Shown here in pieces: positions 1-7,945 of a DNA stretch of 64,000 bases. The translations under genes and the position numbers were made by a program. The notes under the pieces were generated by a model. It saw only the letters and a program-made list of their open reading frames with translations. It was not told the DNA's origin and ran no database searches. Source of the stretch: an uncultured Oscillibacter sp. (GTDB taxonomy: Bacteria > Bacillota > Clostridia > Oscillospirales > Oscillospiraceae); NCBI GenBank assembly GCA_910588005.1, contig CAJUQM010000001.1, forward strand, positions 38,622-102,621, read 5' to 3'. Position 1 is the first letter of the stretch; each line of letters starts with the position of its first letter.

Positions 1-139
1 CTCGGGCATGAACCGCCGCTCCGGTGACGCCGCAGCCGGCGCACTCCTCGCAATCATGTCCACAGGCGGATTTGCGGGGCACGGAGATTTCCGCGTGGTT
101 CTCGTCAAGGATTCGCTCCACCGTCGCAATCTGTGTCAT
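1..139 (-). CDS. RseC/SoxR-reducing system family protein (partial, N-terminus only)
   Basis: The gene reads leftward off the window edge, so only the first 46 or so codons are present. The N-terminus (MTQIATVERILDENHAEISV) is followed by a compact cysteine cluster of the form CGHDCEECAGCG, typical of RseC/MucC-type small membrane proteins (PF04246 family). In Clostridia these usually sit beside Rnf or other redox and envelope genes; that context lies outside the window. The ATG is at 137-139, only 3 bp downstream of the cdaR stop, so the gene is probably the last member of the cdaA-cdaR transcript seen here. Function in Clostridia is not well established. The family call rests on the Cys cluster and N-terminal similarity. 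Confidence 0.6.
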   Translation of the reverse strand, partial: MTQIATVERILDENHAEISVPRKSACGHDCEECAGCGVTGAAVHAR

Positions 140-142
140 AAC

Positions 143-1459
143 TCATTCTCCTGCCTCTCCGCTCTCATCAGGATTCATAACGGGCACCTGGTCATCCGGA
201 ATCTCCGGCTCATCCCCCGGCTCCCGAATCGCCACTTGGATCTCATAGGTCCCAGCGATTCCAATGTCACCGCCGGAGTCAATCTCCACAACAGCCGGAA
301 CGGTATAACTCCCCAGAGCGGAACTGTAGTCGCTGAGGTCCGCCACCAGGGTGATATTTTCACCGGTGACGGCATCCACATCCGCCTCGGTGCCGAAAAT
401 AGAAACCACCGTCTCCGGCGTCTGCACCTCCAGGTTCTTTCCCTCCGGAGCATTTTCAAACCGGATCCGGTCCGTAACCACACTGGCTGAGGTCTTGTCC
501 GGATAGGAGATCGTCAGCGTGGAGCGGGTAACGCCGCTCAGGTTTGTGCATCCGTCCGGAACAGTAATCCCATAGGTGTGGGTACTCTCCGTATTCCCCA
601 CAGACAACAGGTCAAAATCCCCCAAGACAATCGTCTCCCTGTCCCGCAGCGTCTCCGCCGGCCCGGAGACCATGATGGTTCCCGGGTCCAGCACATGCTT
701 CATATTCCGAATCCGGGCGCCGGGGGCATCAATATAGTTCATAGTGAGCCGCAGCTCTTTTGTGACAAATACCGGCAGGGATACCTGCACCTTCTCCACA
801 GTGGTGCGGATCCCGGCGCCCTCCAGCACCTCGCCGTCCTCCGCGTAGTACTGCACATTCAACGTTTCGGAAACGCTGCCCGTGGCGCTGCCGATATCCA
901 GCTTCACTTTGGCATAGGCCACCCGGTCAATGATCTCCTGCTGTCCCCAAATCTCAATACTGCTGTGGGACATCTGGAGTTGTCCCGCATTGTAGCCCTC
1001 CGCTACATTGCCCACCAACTCGCATTTGACTTCCACGTTCTTGCTGTAAAGCTCATTGATATTTACCGTCGCCATAGAGATGCTCCGCTCAGTCACCTGC
1101 ACCTGGTTGTAAAACTGCGGAACAACCGAGACCTGAGTGGATACCCGCTGTTCACCTGGGGCGGTAATATCCCGTAAATCCACCAAAACCCGAATGCTGG
1201 TGTTGTCCATACCGGCAACCGTTCCGCGCTTTCCCTGGACGGTAACATCCATAGTGGTATCCGTTCCCTCGTCCATCAGCATCAGTCCCCGGTCCGCAAG
1301 AACAGTGTCCTGCCCCATATACGTGATGGGGATCTCCGCAATCTCCACTTCCACAGTCCGGCCGCTGGTCTCATCCACATAAAACCAGATCATCACGGCT
1401 ACACAGAAAGCCAGCAGGAGATACAACACCTTGCGCATACCGGCGTTCTTATTCTCCAT
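143..1459 (-). CDS. cdaR: YbbR-domain protein, regulator of CdaA
   Basis: Membrane-anchored regulator of the diadenylate cyclase CdaA. An N-terminal transmembrane segment (about residues 9-27, ending near WFYVDE) is followed by about 400 extracytoplasmic residues that look like repeated YbbR domains, with recurring beta-rich units. The reading frame stays open further upstream, but the ATG at 1459 (MENKNAGMRK) is chosen because it puts the membrane anchor at the N-terminus and overlaps the cdaA 3' end by 11 bp, as expected for the translationally coupled cdaA-cdaR pair of Firmicutes. In many relatives glmM follows; here an RseC-like gene follows instead. Length (438 aa) is normal for a clostridial CdaR. 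Confidence 0.9.
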   Translation of the reverse strand: MENKNAGMRKVLYLLLAFCVAVMIWFYVDETSGRTVEVEIAEIPITYMGQDTVLADRGLMLMDEGTDTTMDVTVQGKRGTVAGMDNTSIRVLVDLRDITAPGEQRVSTQVSVVPQFYNQVQVTERSISMATVNINELYSKNVEVKCELVGNVAEGYNAGQLQMSHSSIEIWGQQEIIDRVAYAKVKLDIGSATGSVSETLNVQYYAEDGEVLEGAGIRTTVEKVQVSLPVFVTKELRLTMNYIDAPGARIRNMKHVLDPGTIMVSGPAETLRDRETIVLGDFDLLSVGNTESTHTYGITVPDGCTNLSGVTRSTLTISYPDKTSASVVTDRIRFENAPEGKNLEVQTPETVVSIFGTEADVDAVTGENITLVADLSDYSSALGSYTVPAVVEIDSGGDIGIAGTYEIQVAIREPGDEPEIPDDQVPVMNPDESGEAGE

Positions 1460-2333
1460 CGTCCGCACCTCCGTTCCCCCGGCCCTGCAGCAGCCGCAGC
1501 AGATTGAACTTCTGCTTTGCCCCGTCGGTCTCCTCCTGGGGCAGCAGCTCATTACGCAGCAGGTTTTCCAGCGTCTCCGGCTTCAAATGGCGCTTCAGCA
1601 TCCCGCCGATCGCCACGGAGATGGACCCCGTTTCCTCCGAGACGATGACCACCACCGCGTCAGAGTTCTCGCTCATGCCAATGCCGGCCCGGTGGCGCAT
1701 TCCCAAATCCCGGCTCAGATTCACATTTTTACTCAGCGGAAGCATGCAGCCCGCGCCCAGCACCCGTCCATGACGGACGATCACAGCTCCATCGTGCATG
1801 GGAGCTTTGACAAAGAAGATGTTTTTCAGGAGTTCGCTGGAAACGGAGGCGTCCAGCACCGTGCCGCTGCGGACTAAATCGTCCAGCATGATCTCCCGCT
1901 CGAATACAATCAGCGCTCCTGTACGGCTCTGGGACATCTCCGTACAGGCCAGCACCGTCTGGCTGATCGTCTGGTCCATCACGTTTCCCGCCTCGCTGTG
2001 GCTGAAAAACGCAATGATGCGGCGGCTGCCCATCTGCTCCAAAATCCGGCGGATCTCCGGCTGAAACAGGATGATCAGCGCCAGCACGCCCCATTCCATC
2101 ATCTTGCTCAGCATGTAGTAGATCCCTTTGAGCTGGCAAAAATAGGACAACGCCAGCATGATAAAAAAGACCAGCAGCCCCTTCAGCAAGCTGGCGGCTT
2201 TCGTGCTGCGCACCAAGGCCAGCACCTTGTACAGCAAAAACGCCATAATGACGATATCCAGCACATCGGTGATCTGGAGGGTCAGCAGATACCTGCCGGC
2301 AAAAGCGGGAATCTGTGAAAGCTTCGGTTCCAT
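1449..2333 (-). CDS. cdaA: Diadenylate cyclase CdaA (c-di-AMP synthase)
   Basis: Makes cyclic di-AMP from two ATP at the membrane; the messenger controls K+ and osmolyte uptake and cell-wall homeostasis. Three hydrophobic helices lie at about residues 16-41, 47-66 and 79-92, followed by a DAC (DisA_N) domain from about 115 to 245. The two catalytic signatures are visible: DGA at residues 181-183 (within PMHDGAVIV) and RHR at 213-215 (MRHRAGIG). Length of 294 aa is typical. It is the first gene of a minus-strand unit with cdaR, behind a near-consensus promoter at 2372-2400. Confidence 0.95.
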   Translation of the reverse strand: MEPKLSQIPAFAGRYLLTLQITDVLDIVIMAFLLYKVLALVRSTKAASLLKGLLVFFIMLALSYFCQLKGIYYMLSKMMEWGVLALIILFQPEIRRILEQMGSRRIIAFFSHSEAGNVMDQTISQTVLACTEMSQSRTGALIVFEREIMLDDLVRSGTVLDASVSSELLKNIFFVKAPMHDGAVIVRHGRVLGAGCMLPLSKNVNLSRDLGMRHRAGIGMSENSDAVVVIVSEETGSISVAIGGMLKRHLKPETLENLLRNELLPQEETDGAKQKFNLLRLLQGRGNGGADDGE

Positions 2334-2371
2334 ATTTGGGTCATCATCCCTTTCAGGCCATGAATATTTTA

Positions 2372-2400
2372 ATTATATAAAATATGCGGATAGATTGCAA
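2372..2400 (-). promoter_or_regulatory. Sigma-A promoter for cdaA
   Basis: Read on the minus strand: -35 TTGCAA, a 17-bp spacer and -10 TATAAT. The implied start is about 30 nt upstream of the cdaA ATG. The downstream Shine-Dalgarno (AAAGGGA) lies rather far from the ATG. Confidence 0.7.
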
Positions 2401-2476
2401 GGCAAACTGGGGAAAAATTCACGGACTGTTCAGAAAATTCCAGCATTTTCATGAGGAAGGGACAAAATATGGGATC

Positions 2477-2514
2477 CCCAAATAAAAACCGCCTTCCGGC
2501 GGTTTTTATTTGGG
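2477..2514 (-). terminator. Intrinsic terminator after the cysteine desulfurase-like gene
   Basis: A perfect 17-bp stem with a TTCC loop; the lower stem is A/T-rich, so both strands end in a T-rich tract. It lies directly downstream of the stop at 2531 and separates that unit from cdaA. Confidence 0.85.
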
Positions 2515-2530
2515 CCTGCTCGGCACTGTA

Positions 2531-3655
2531 TCAGGCGAGGATTTTTCCCATAACCGACCGAAGCCGGGAGACTTCTTCCGGTGTGTTGAAGTCGGAAAAG
2601 CTGAGGCGGACGGTACCTCCCTCCAGCGTTCCGGCGGAGCGGTGCGCCAGGGGGGCGCAGTGAAGTCCCGCCCGTACGGCGATACCGCTCTCCGCCAAAG
2701 CCCGCCCAAGGGCCTCAACCTCCCATCCCTTCGCCGTAAAAGACAGTACGCCCGTCTGGGCGTGGAGGTCCGGCTGGGCATAGACTGTAATACCCGGCAG
2801 GACTTGCAGCTCTGCCGCCGCCATCTGGGTCAGCTGCCGCTCCCGGCGGCAGATTGCCTCCAATCCCCGTTTGCGGACATAGCGCACCCCTGCCAGCAGT
2901 CCGGCGATTCCAGGCATGTTATGAGTGCCCGCCTCCAGGCGGTCCGGCAGAAAATCCGGCATTTCCTGCCGGATGGAAAGGCTTCCGGTCCCTCCCTCCA
3001 GCAGGGTGCAGGGTCTAATCCCCTCCCCGCACAGCAGCACACCGGTGCCCTGAGGACCGTAAAGTCCCTTGTGCCCCGGCATGGCAACAAACGCCGCTCC
3101 CAGATCCGCCATGTTCAGCGGTAAGACCCCCGCGGCTTGAGCGTCATCAACGATCAAGGGGACTCCCCGCTCCCGGCATAGACCTGCCACGGCCTCCACC
3201 GGCTGAATAAATCCAAACACATTGGAGACATGGCTGCAGATCACCGCATCCACATTGTTGTCCACCAGTCTGGCAAATGACTCCACCACCGCCTCCGGAC
3301 GGAATAGAGGCGCGTCCGCAACCATAACCGTTGCTCCCAAGGCCGCCAAAGGCCGGGTCACCGCATTGTGCTCATAACCGGAGATCACCACCCGTCCGCC
3401 GGGCGGTACAAGTGTTTTTATGGCGAGATTCAGCGCATGTGTGGCGTTCATGGTAAAGACCACCTGCTCCGGATTATTCAGCCCGTATAGTTCCGCCAGT
3501 TCGCTCCGGCAATCGAAAGCGGCGTCGGCGGCAGCCATGGCGGCGGGATAGCCGCCCCGGCCCGGGGAACTCATCGTTCGCAGAGCGCCCACCATCGCCG
3601 CCTCCACAGCAGGCGGCTTTTGGAAGGTGGTGGCCGCGCTGTCGAAATAGATCAT
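2531..3655 (-). CDS. Cysteine desulfurase family protein (class V aminotransferase fold)
   Basis: PLP enzyme of the class V aminotransferase/cysteine desulfurase group, expected to mobilise sulfur (or selenium) from cysteine as an enzyme-bound persulfide. The Schiff-base lysine is Lys196 (MPGHKGLYG), the ring-binding Asp170/Gln173 lie in VDDAQAAG, and a candidate catalytic cysteine is Cys333 in GLHCAPLAH. At 374 aa it matches the clostridial subfamily (resembling TIGR01977) more than IscS or SufS. The start overlaps the DUF3343 stop by 4 bp, so the two are co-translated; that pairing is frequent and suggests a sulfur/selenium transfer role. No selD or selenouridine synthase gene is in the window, so the substrate is undetermined. 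Confidence 0.82.
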   Translation of the reverse strand: MIYFDSAATTFQKPPAVEAAMVGALRTMSSPGRGGYPAAMAAADAAFDCRSELAELYGLNNPEQVVFTMNATHALNLAIKTLVPPGGRVVISGYEHNAVTRPLAALGATVMVADAPLFRPEAVVESFARLVDNNVDAVICSHVSNVFGFIQPVEAVAGLCRERGVPLIVDDAQAAGVLPLNMADLGAAFVAMPGHKGLYGPQGTGVLLCGEGIRPCTLLEGGTGSLSIRQEMPDFLPDRLEAGTHNMPGIAGLLAGVRYVRKRGLEAICRRERQLTQMAAAELQVLPGITVYAQPDLHAQTGVLSFTAKGWEVEALGRALAESGIAVRAGLHCAPLAHRSAGTLEGGTVRLSFSDFNTPEEVSRLRSVMGKILA

Positions 3656-3903
3656 CTCCCCACCTCCTGGTATATCCCTCGTTGGTACAAAAATATTTGA
3701 ACAGGGTCCAGCGACTCCCTGTGAATTGTGGTCAAAGCGGCGGTCAAATCGCTCACCGCCACGCGCACGGCATAGGCGCAGCCCAGCTCCGTCAGCTCTC
3801 GGGGGGCGCGGAAAATCTGGCAGCGGATGCCCGCCCGTGCCAGCACCCGCTGCATCCGCTGTGCATAGGTAACAGACCGTGCGATAATCAGATAGTGATC
3901 CAC
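3652..3903 (-). CDS. DUF3343 small putative Se/S carrier protein
   Basis: An 83-residue protein (MDHYLIIARSVTYAQRMQRV...) of the DUF3343 family, which is found next to cysteine desulfurase-like or selenium genes and has been proposed as a Se/S carrier. A GTG at 3903 is chosen because it lies 5 nt after a strong AGGAGGAG ribosome-binding site; an in-frame GTG at 3909 would lie inside that site. The carrier role is a family proposal. The usual cysteine is weakly placed: only Cys residues in IRCQIF and GCAYAV are present. It overlaps the next gene by 4 bp. Confidence 0.75.
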   Translation of the reverse strand: MDHYLIIARSVTYAQRMQRVLARAGIRCQIFRAPRELTELGCAYAVRVAVSDLTAALTTIHRESLDPVQIFLYQRGIYQEVGR

Positions 3904-3947
3904 AGGCACTCCTCCTCTCTACCCATTGTATGGACAGAGCAAAGAAA

Positions 3948-3985
3948 GGTGAGAGAACGGACTCGCCGGAGCCTGTTCTCTCACC
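3948..3985 (-). terminator. Terminator-like hairpin at the end of the ispD-ispF unit
   Basis: An 11-bp perfect stem (GGTGAGAGAAC and its complement) around a 16-nt loop. On the minus strand it is followed by TTTCTTTG. It overlaps the last codon of the small exported-protein gene ending at 3981. Confidence 0.6.
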
Positions 3986-4351
3986 TCGCGCATATCAGTT
4001 TTTTCTCCGGGCCGTCCCGCAAATAGACGGACTGTACAGGCTCCAGCTGGCCGTCCTCGATATTCACATCCATGCTGCCGCTCCGATGGTCCCCATAAAC
4101 CAGCCCCTTGCGGACGGTGATATACAGGTACTCCTCCTCGATATCATAGGAAAACCCGTGAAAAGCGGTCCCGCTGCTGCCGTGGCCGCTGACGGACATA
4201 TGGAAGCCGTTCTTCTCAAAGCAGGCCTCGTCCACCCGCATATTCAAAGACGGGGAACCCCGCCGCATATGGGGGTCAATCAAAATACCCGGCAGGACCA
4301 GGAGTACCGCCACTGGGCCAGCAGGGCCAGAAAACGCCGTGTGTCTCTCAT
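3981..4351 (-). pseudogene. Small exported protein, probably interrupted by a single-base frameshift
   Basis: An ATG at 4351 overlaps the ispF stop (ATGA) and starts MRDTRRFLALLAQW..., but that frame ends after 23 codons. A second frame, open from upstream of a GTG at 4313, reads AVLLVLPGILIDPHMRRG and continues for about 100 residues to 3981. Joining the two by restoring one C in the CCC run near 4315-4317 gives a normal signal peptide (MRDTRRFLALLAPVAVLLVL) and a 123-residue exported protein. The body (GFSYDIEEEYLYITVRKG, YLRDGPEKKLI) matches no family I recognise. A GTG-started 110-residue version could still be made. The lesion may be a sequencing indel. Confidence 0.5.
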
Positions 4352-4833
4352 CGCGGTCCCTCCAGCAGCGCCACGGCGTGCGCCGCCATACCGGAGCCGT
4401 CTCCGGTAAAGCCCAGCCCCTCCTCGGTGGTGGCTTTTACATTGACCCGCTCCGGCTCAATTCCCAGCGCCATAGCGATATTCTCCGCCATCCGCGCCCT
4501 GTAGGGGGCAATCTTCGGCGCCTGTGCCAGCAAAGTGACGTCGACGTTCACCACAGTGAACTCCCGCTCTGTCAGCAGCCGTCCCACTTCCTTCAACAGC
4601 TTCAAGCTGGAGATCCCGGCATAGGCCGGATCTGTATCCGGAAACAGCTTTCCAATGTCCCCCAGGCGGGAGGCCCCAGTCAAAGCATCCATGACGGCAT
4701 GGGTCAACACGTCCGCGTCGGAGTGCCCCAGAAGCCCCCGCTCCCAAGGGATCTCCACGCCGCCTAGGATCAGCTTCCGTCCCTCCGCCAGCCGGTGGAC
4801 ATCATACCCGTGCCCAACGCGAAGATTCGTCAT
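4348..4833 (-). CDS. ispF: 2-C-methyl-D-erythritol 2,4-cyclodiphosphate synthase
   Basis: Cyclises CDP-ME 2-phosphate in the non-mevalonate (MEP) isoprenoid pathway. The N-terminus RVGHGYDVHRL supplies metal ligands Asp11 and His13, with the third at His45 in GHSDADVLTHAVMDAL; the CMP-binding motif KATTEEGLGFTG is near residue 133. Length of 161 aa is standard. It overlaps ispD by 4 bp (ATGA) and is followed, again with an ATGA overlap, by a small exported-protein gene. Confidence 0.97.
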   Translation of the reverse strand: MTNLRVGHGYDVHRLAEGRKLILGGVEIPWERGLLGHSDADVLTHAVMDALTGASRLGDIGKLFPDTDPAYAGISSLKLLKEVGRLLTEREFTVVNVDVTLLAQAPKIAPYRARMAENIAMALGIEPERVNVKATTEEGLGFTGDGSGMAAHAVALLEGPR

Positions 4834-5567
4834 CGTCCTTCCTCCCGGGCCTGCAAAACAGCCTCCGCCAAAATCATATCCGCCGGGGTGGTGATCTTTA
4901 AATTCTCCTCGTCGCCCTCCACCAAAAACACCACCTTGCCCAGCCGCTCCACAGCGGAGCAGTCGTCTGTGATGGGTATACCGCCGGCCAGCGCCCCTTG
5001 GAGCGCGGCCTTCAACAAGCTGGACTCAAACACCTGGGGCGTCTGCACAGCCCGCAGAGCATCTCTCTCCAGGGTCTGCTCCACCGCGCTGTCCGCCCGG
5101 ATAACCTTGATTGTGTCCTTCACAGGTACAGCGGGAGCTGCCGCGCCGCAGCGGGCGGCGGCTGCAACCGTTCGGCCAATCAGCTCCGGCGTCACCAGTG
5201 GGCGGGCGCCGTCCTGTACCGCCAGCAGCTCTGACTCCGGCGAAGCCTCCAGCGCCGCCAGCAGCACGGAGTGGGCGCGGCTCTCTCCTCCCCGCACCAC
5301 TTTGGCGCACTTGGCAATCCCATATGTATGGCACAACCGGGAAATCTCCACCAAGTCCTCTTCCCTGGCGGCCACAATGATCTCGTCAATCTCCTGGGCT
5401 ATCTGGAGAGCCGTCAGGGTTCGTACCAATACCGGCACGCCGTCCAAAGGTTCCAATAGCTTATTCACTCCCCCCATACGGCGGGAATCGCCCGCGGCAG
5501 CCACTAGGGCGGTGCAGCGCGGGCGGTTTGCGTTTCGTATCTTTCGCAAAAATGAAAACATGTCCAC
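4830..5567 (-). CDS. ispD: 2-C-methyl-D-erythritol 4-phosphate cytidylyltransferase
   Basis: Transfers CMP to MEP in the isoprenoid pathway. The nucleotide-binding signature is at about residues 20-35 (TALVAAAGDSRRMGGVNK), followed by VPVLVRTLTAL, the VQDGARPLVT segment and VPVKDTIK. At 245 aa it is slightly long, because of about 18 extra N-terminal residues (MDMFSFLRKIRNANRP). It lies 70 bp downstream of carD, with no terminator between, and overlaps ispF; carD-ispD-ispF is a common Firmicutes arrangement. Confidence 0.95.
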   Translation of the reverse strand: MDMFSFLRKIRNANRPRCTALVAAAGDSRRMGGVNKLLEPLDGVPVLVRTLTALQIAQEIDEIIVAAREEDLVEISRLCHTYGIAKCAKVVRGGESRAHSVLLAALEASPESELLAVQDGARPLVTPELIGRTVAAAARCGAAAPAVPVKDTIKVIRADSAVEQTLERDALRAVQTPQVFESSLLKAALQGALAGGIPITDDCSAVERLGKVVFLVEGDEENLKITTPADMILAEAVLQAREEGR

Positions 5568-5637
5568 CTCCAGCGCCGGCTGGCGCTTCTACAGGACTCA
5601 TATCCGCAGACTTTGCCATCTGATCTATTCAGGGCGG

Positions 5638-6129
5638 TCAGCAGGCCGCCTCCTGGGTCATCGCCATGTCAATCCGGGCCTCCACAGTCTCATAGTCCGC
5701 CTGTTCCGACAAAACAATTTCAGAAATTAAAATCCGCTTGGCGGTCTGGAGCATCTTCCGCTCCCCTGTGGACAGTCCCCTCCTCGTATCCCTGGTCATC
5801 AGGCCCTTGATCAGCCGGGCCACCTCCCGCAGGTCTCCGCTTTTCAGACGCTGCAGATTCTCCTGATACCGCTTGTTCCAATTGGCATTGCTCTCCACTT
5901 CCAGAGCAGGAATCGCCGCGATCAGCGTCTCCGCCTCCTCCGGCGTGATAATGGGACGTACGCCGATCGCCACGCTGTTGGTCACCGGAATTTTCAGCAG
6001 CAGCCCGCCCATAGGCATCTTAAACACATAGTAGTCCTGCGTATTTCCTCCCACTTTTTCTTGGATAACGGCGTCTATCACGCCGGCTCCGTGCATTGGA
6101 TGCGCAACAAGATCTCCAATTCTGAACAT
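5638..6129 (-). CDS. carD: CarD family transcriptional regulator
   Basis: RNA-polymerase-binding regulator with a CarD/TRCF RNAP-interacting domain at the N-terminus (MFRIGDLVAHPMHGAGVIDAV...) and a helical DNA-binding C-terminal half rich in Arg/Lys. CarD proteins stabilise open complexes at housekeeping promoters. The ATG at 6129 follows a GGGGAGGGG ribosome-binding site by about 6 nt and matches the family N-terminus, although the frame stays open to 6198. It heads a likely carD-ispD-ispF transcript from the promoter at 6221-6249. Confidence 0.93.
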   Translation of the reverse strand: MFRIGDLVAHPMHGAGVIDAVIQEKVGGNTQDYYVFKMPMGGLLLKIPVTNSVAIGVRPIITPEEAETLIAAIPALEVESNANWNKRYQENLQRLKSGDLREVARLIKGLMTRDTRRGLSTGERKMLQTAKRILISEIVLSEQADYETVEARIDMAMTQEAAC

Positions 6130-6220
6130 GGCAAGCCCCTCCCCTTTTTTCATCGGTTCATTGTGGTGCCCGGTATTCGCCAATACGCTATTTGTCATAT
6201 TTTTCTTATAAGATATCTTT

Positions 6221-6249
6221 ATTATATCCTCTTTTTCCCATATTTACAA
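6221..6249 (-). promoter_or_regulatory. Sigma-A promoter for carD
   Basis: Minus strand: -35 TTGTAA, 17-bp spacer, -10 TATAAT, giving a 5' leader of about 85 nt ahead of carD. Confidence 0.7.
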
Positions 6250-6295
6250 GCACATTTTTTGAAATAGGGAACATATTTTTTATAGAATCATGCAA

Positions 6296-6330
6296 AAAAT
6301 GGCGGACAACCTTCCGTTGTCCGCCATTTT
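6296..6330 (-). terminator. Intrinsic terminator after but
   Basis: A 15-bp perfect stem (AAAATGGCGGACAAC and complement) with a 5-nt loop, 10 bp after the but stop. The A/T-rich base of the stem plus flanking A/T would let it act on the minus strand. Confidence 0.85.
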
Positions 6331-6339
6331 GAAACCTAT

Positions 6340-7686
6340 TTACCGCTTGTTGGACCGCCGCCAGATGTGCATCTTTTCCGCTTCGGCGATAAGTTCCTCC
6401 CGGAACTGAGGGTGTGCAATGCCGATAATTCCCTCGGCCCGCTCCCACGTAGATTTGCCCTTTACATTGAACTTGCCGTACTCTGTCACCAGCCAATGGA
6501 GGTTGGCACGGGTAGCGGTGACAATAGAACCCTCCAGCAGTGTGGGCCGGATCCGGGATTTCAGCTGTCCGCTCTTCTTGTCCATGTAAGAGGAGGAGCA
6601 GCAGATAAAGCTCTTGCCGCCCTTGGCCAAATACGCCCCCATGACAAAGTCCTGCTGGCCTCCCGCGCCGGAGATATGGCGAGTACCGGAGGACTCAGAG
6701 GACACCTGGCCGAACAGGTCGATATCCACCGCGCCGTTAATGGACATAAAATTCTCAATTTGAGACACCCGGGCAATGTCGTTGACATAGCTGACGGGAG
6801 AGATCATGCACTCGGGATTGTTGTCCAGGAAATCATACAGCTTCTGACTGCCCGCGGCAAAAGCATAGGTCTGACGGCCCCGGTCAAAGGGCTTGCACGC
6901 GCCGGTGATGCGGCCCGCCGCAGACATATCCACAAAAGCGTCCACGTACATCTCGGTATGTACGCCCAGATCTTTCAGATCGGACTCCGCCACCATCTTG
7001 CCGATGGCGTTGGGCATGGCGCCGATTCCAAGCTGGAGGCAGGCGCCGTTTGGAATCTCCGGCACCACCAGACGGGCAACGGCTAAATCCACTTCGGAAG
7101 CGGCCCCTCCGCCGCCCAGAATATCCATGGGCGGATTCTCTCCCTCCACAATCATATCTACATCGCTGATATGGACGCAGTTATCGTAGCCGCCCAGGCA
7201 TACGGGCATATTTTCATTGACCTCTACAATAATGGTCTTAGCGCACTCGCATACGGCTTTCAGGTGGTCACCGGAAGGGCCGAAATTAAACCATCCCTTC
7301 TGATCCATCGGCGCTACCTGGAACATCGCCACATCCAAAGATTTAATGACGTTGGCGTAAAAGCCGGGCAGCTCGGAATAGCGCATGGGAATATAATAGG
7401 AAAGTCCCTCATCCACAGCCTTGCGCTCAATACCGCCCATGTGCCAGGAGTTCCATGTAAAGTGGCTCGCCGCTTCCGGCACATCAAAAATCGCGGGCCG
7501 GTGGGTCAGGATCCCGCCCCGGATCTTCACATCCGTCAGCTCATCCGCCCGCTGCGCCAGCGCCTTGTCCAACGCAATGGGAGAGCAGATACTCCAGCCA
7601 TAATCCAGCCAGTCGCCGGATTTGACCACCTTCACCGCATCGGCGGCGGAGGTCAATTTCTGTTTGTATGCGTCTTGATAGCTCAT
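6340..7686 (-). CDS. but: Butyryl-CoA:acetate CoA-transferase (acetyl-CoA hydrolase/transferase family)
   Basis: Moves CoA from butyryl-CoA to acetate, the last step of butyrate formation in many gut Clostridia. The 448-aa protein is colinear with the Roseburia/Oscillospiraceae But enzymes from the start (SYQDAYKQKL... SGDWLDYGW) to the end (AEKMHIWRRSNKR). Glu245 in GVHTEMYVDAFVD is the expected CoA-thioester-forming glutamate. GIGAMPNAIG and SGAGGQQDFVMGAYLAKGG form the CoA and substrate sites. The ATG at 7686 follows AGGAGGAACAACG. It is monocistronic: own promoter at 7842-7870 and own terminator. Related enzymes use 4-hydroxybutyrate or propionate, so substrate specificity is inferred from similarity. 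Confidence 0.88.
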   Translation of the reverse strand: MSYQDAYKQKLTSAADAVKVVKSGDWLDYGWSICSPIALDKALAQRADELTDVKIRGGILTHRPAIFDVPEAASHFTWNSWHMGGIERKAVDEGLSYYIPMRYSELPGFYANVIKSLDVAMFQVAPMDQKGWFNFGPSGDHLKAVCECAKTIIVEVNENMPVCLGGYDNCVHISDVDMIVEGENPPMDILGGGGAASEVDLAVARLVVPEIPNGACLQLGIGAMPNAIGKMVAESDLKDLGVHTEMYVDAFVDMSAAGRITGACKPFDRGRQTYAFAAGSQKLYDFLDNNPECMISPVSYVNDIARVSQIENFMSINGAVDIDLFGQVSSESSGTRHISGAGGQQDFVMGAYLAKGGKSFICCSSSYMDKKSGQLKSRIRPTLLEGSIVTATRANLHWLVTEYGKFNVKGKSTWERAEGIIGIAHPQFREELIAEAEKMHIWRRSNKR

Positions 7687-7841
7687 CGTTGTTCCTCCTG
7701 TATTCCCTTTTATGACCAAACAGCTGTGAGCTGCGGCGCGGTCTTTTCGCAGACCGTCTCAGCAGACAGACCGCAGACGTTCCGGCGCTTTTCCCTGGCA
7801 ATGCCGTCTTCTTATGATCGTCATACTTTTCACAAGATAAA

Positions 7842-7870
7842 ATTATATCATATCAATTCTTCAATTGCAA
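7842..7870 (-). promoter_or_regulatory. Sigma-A promoter for but, with a roughly 150-nt leader
   Basis: Minus strand: -35 TTGCAA, 17-bp spacer, -10 TATAAT. Transcription would start near 7835, leaving about 150 nt of G/C-rich, potentially folded leader before the but ATG. No known riboswitch class was recognised in it. Confidence 0.7.
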
Positions 7871-7906
7871 TGATAATGTCAAAAAAATAACAATTTTTCA
7901 AAAAAC

Positions 7907-7935
7907 TGAGAGGCAGACCTTCTGCCTGCCTCTCA
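7907..7935 (-). terminator. Intrinsic terminator after ispH-S1
   Basis: A 10-bp stem (TGAGAGGCAG and complement) followed on the minus strand by a T6 tract, 11 bp after the ispH-S1 stop at 7946. Confidence 0.85.
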
Positions 7936-7945
7936 AATGCGGACT

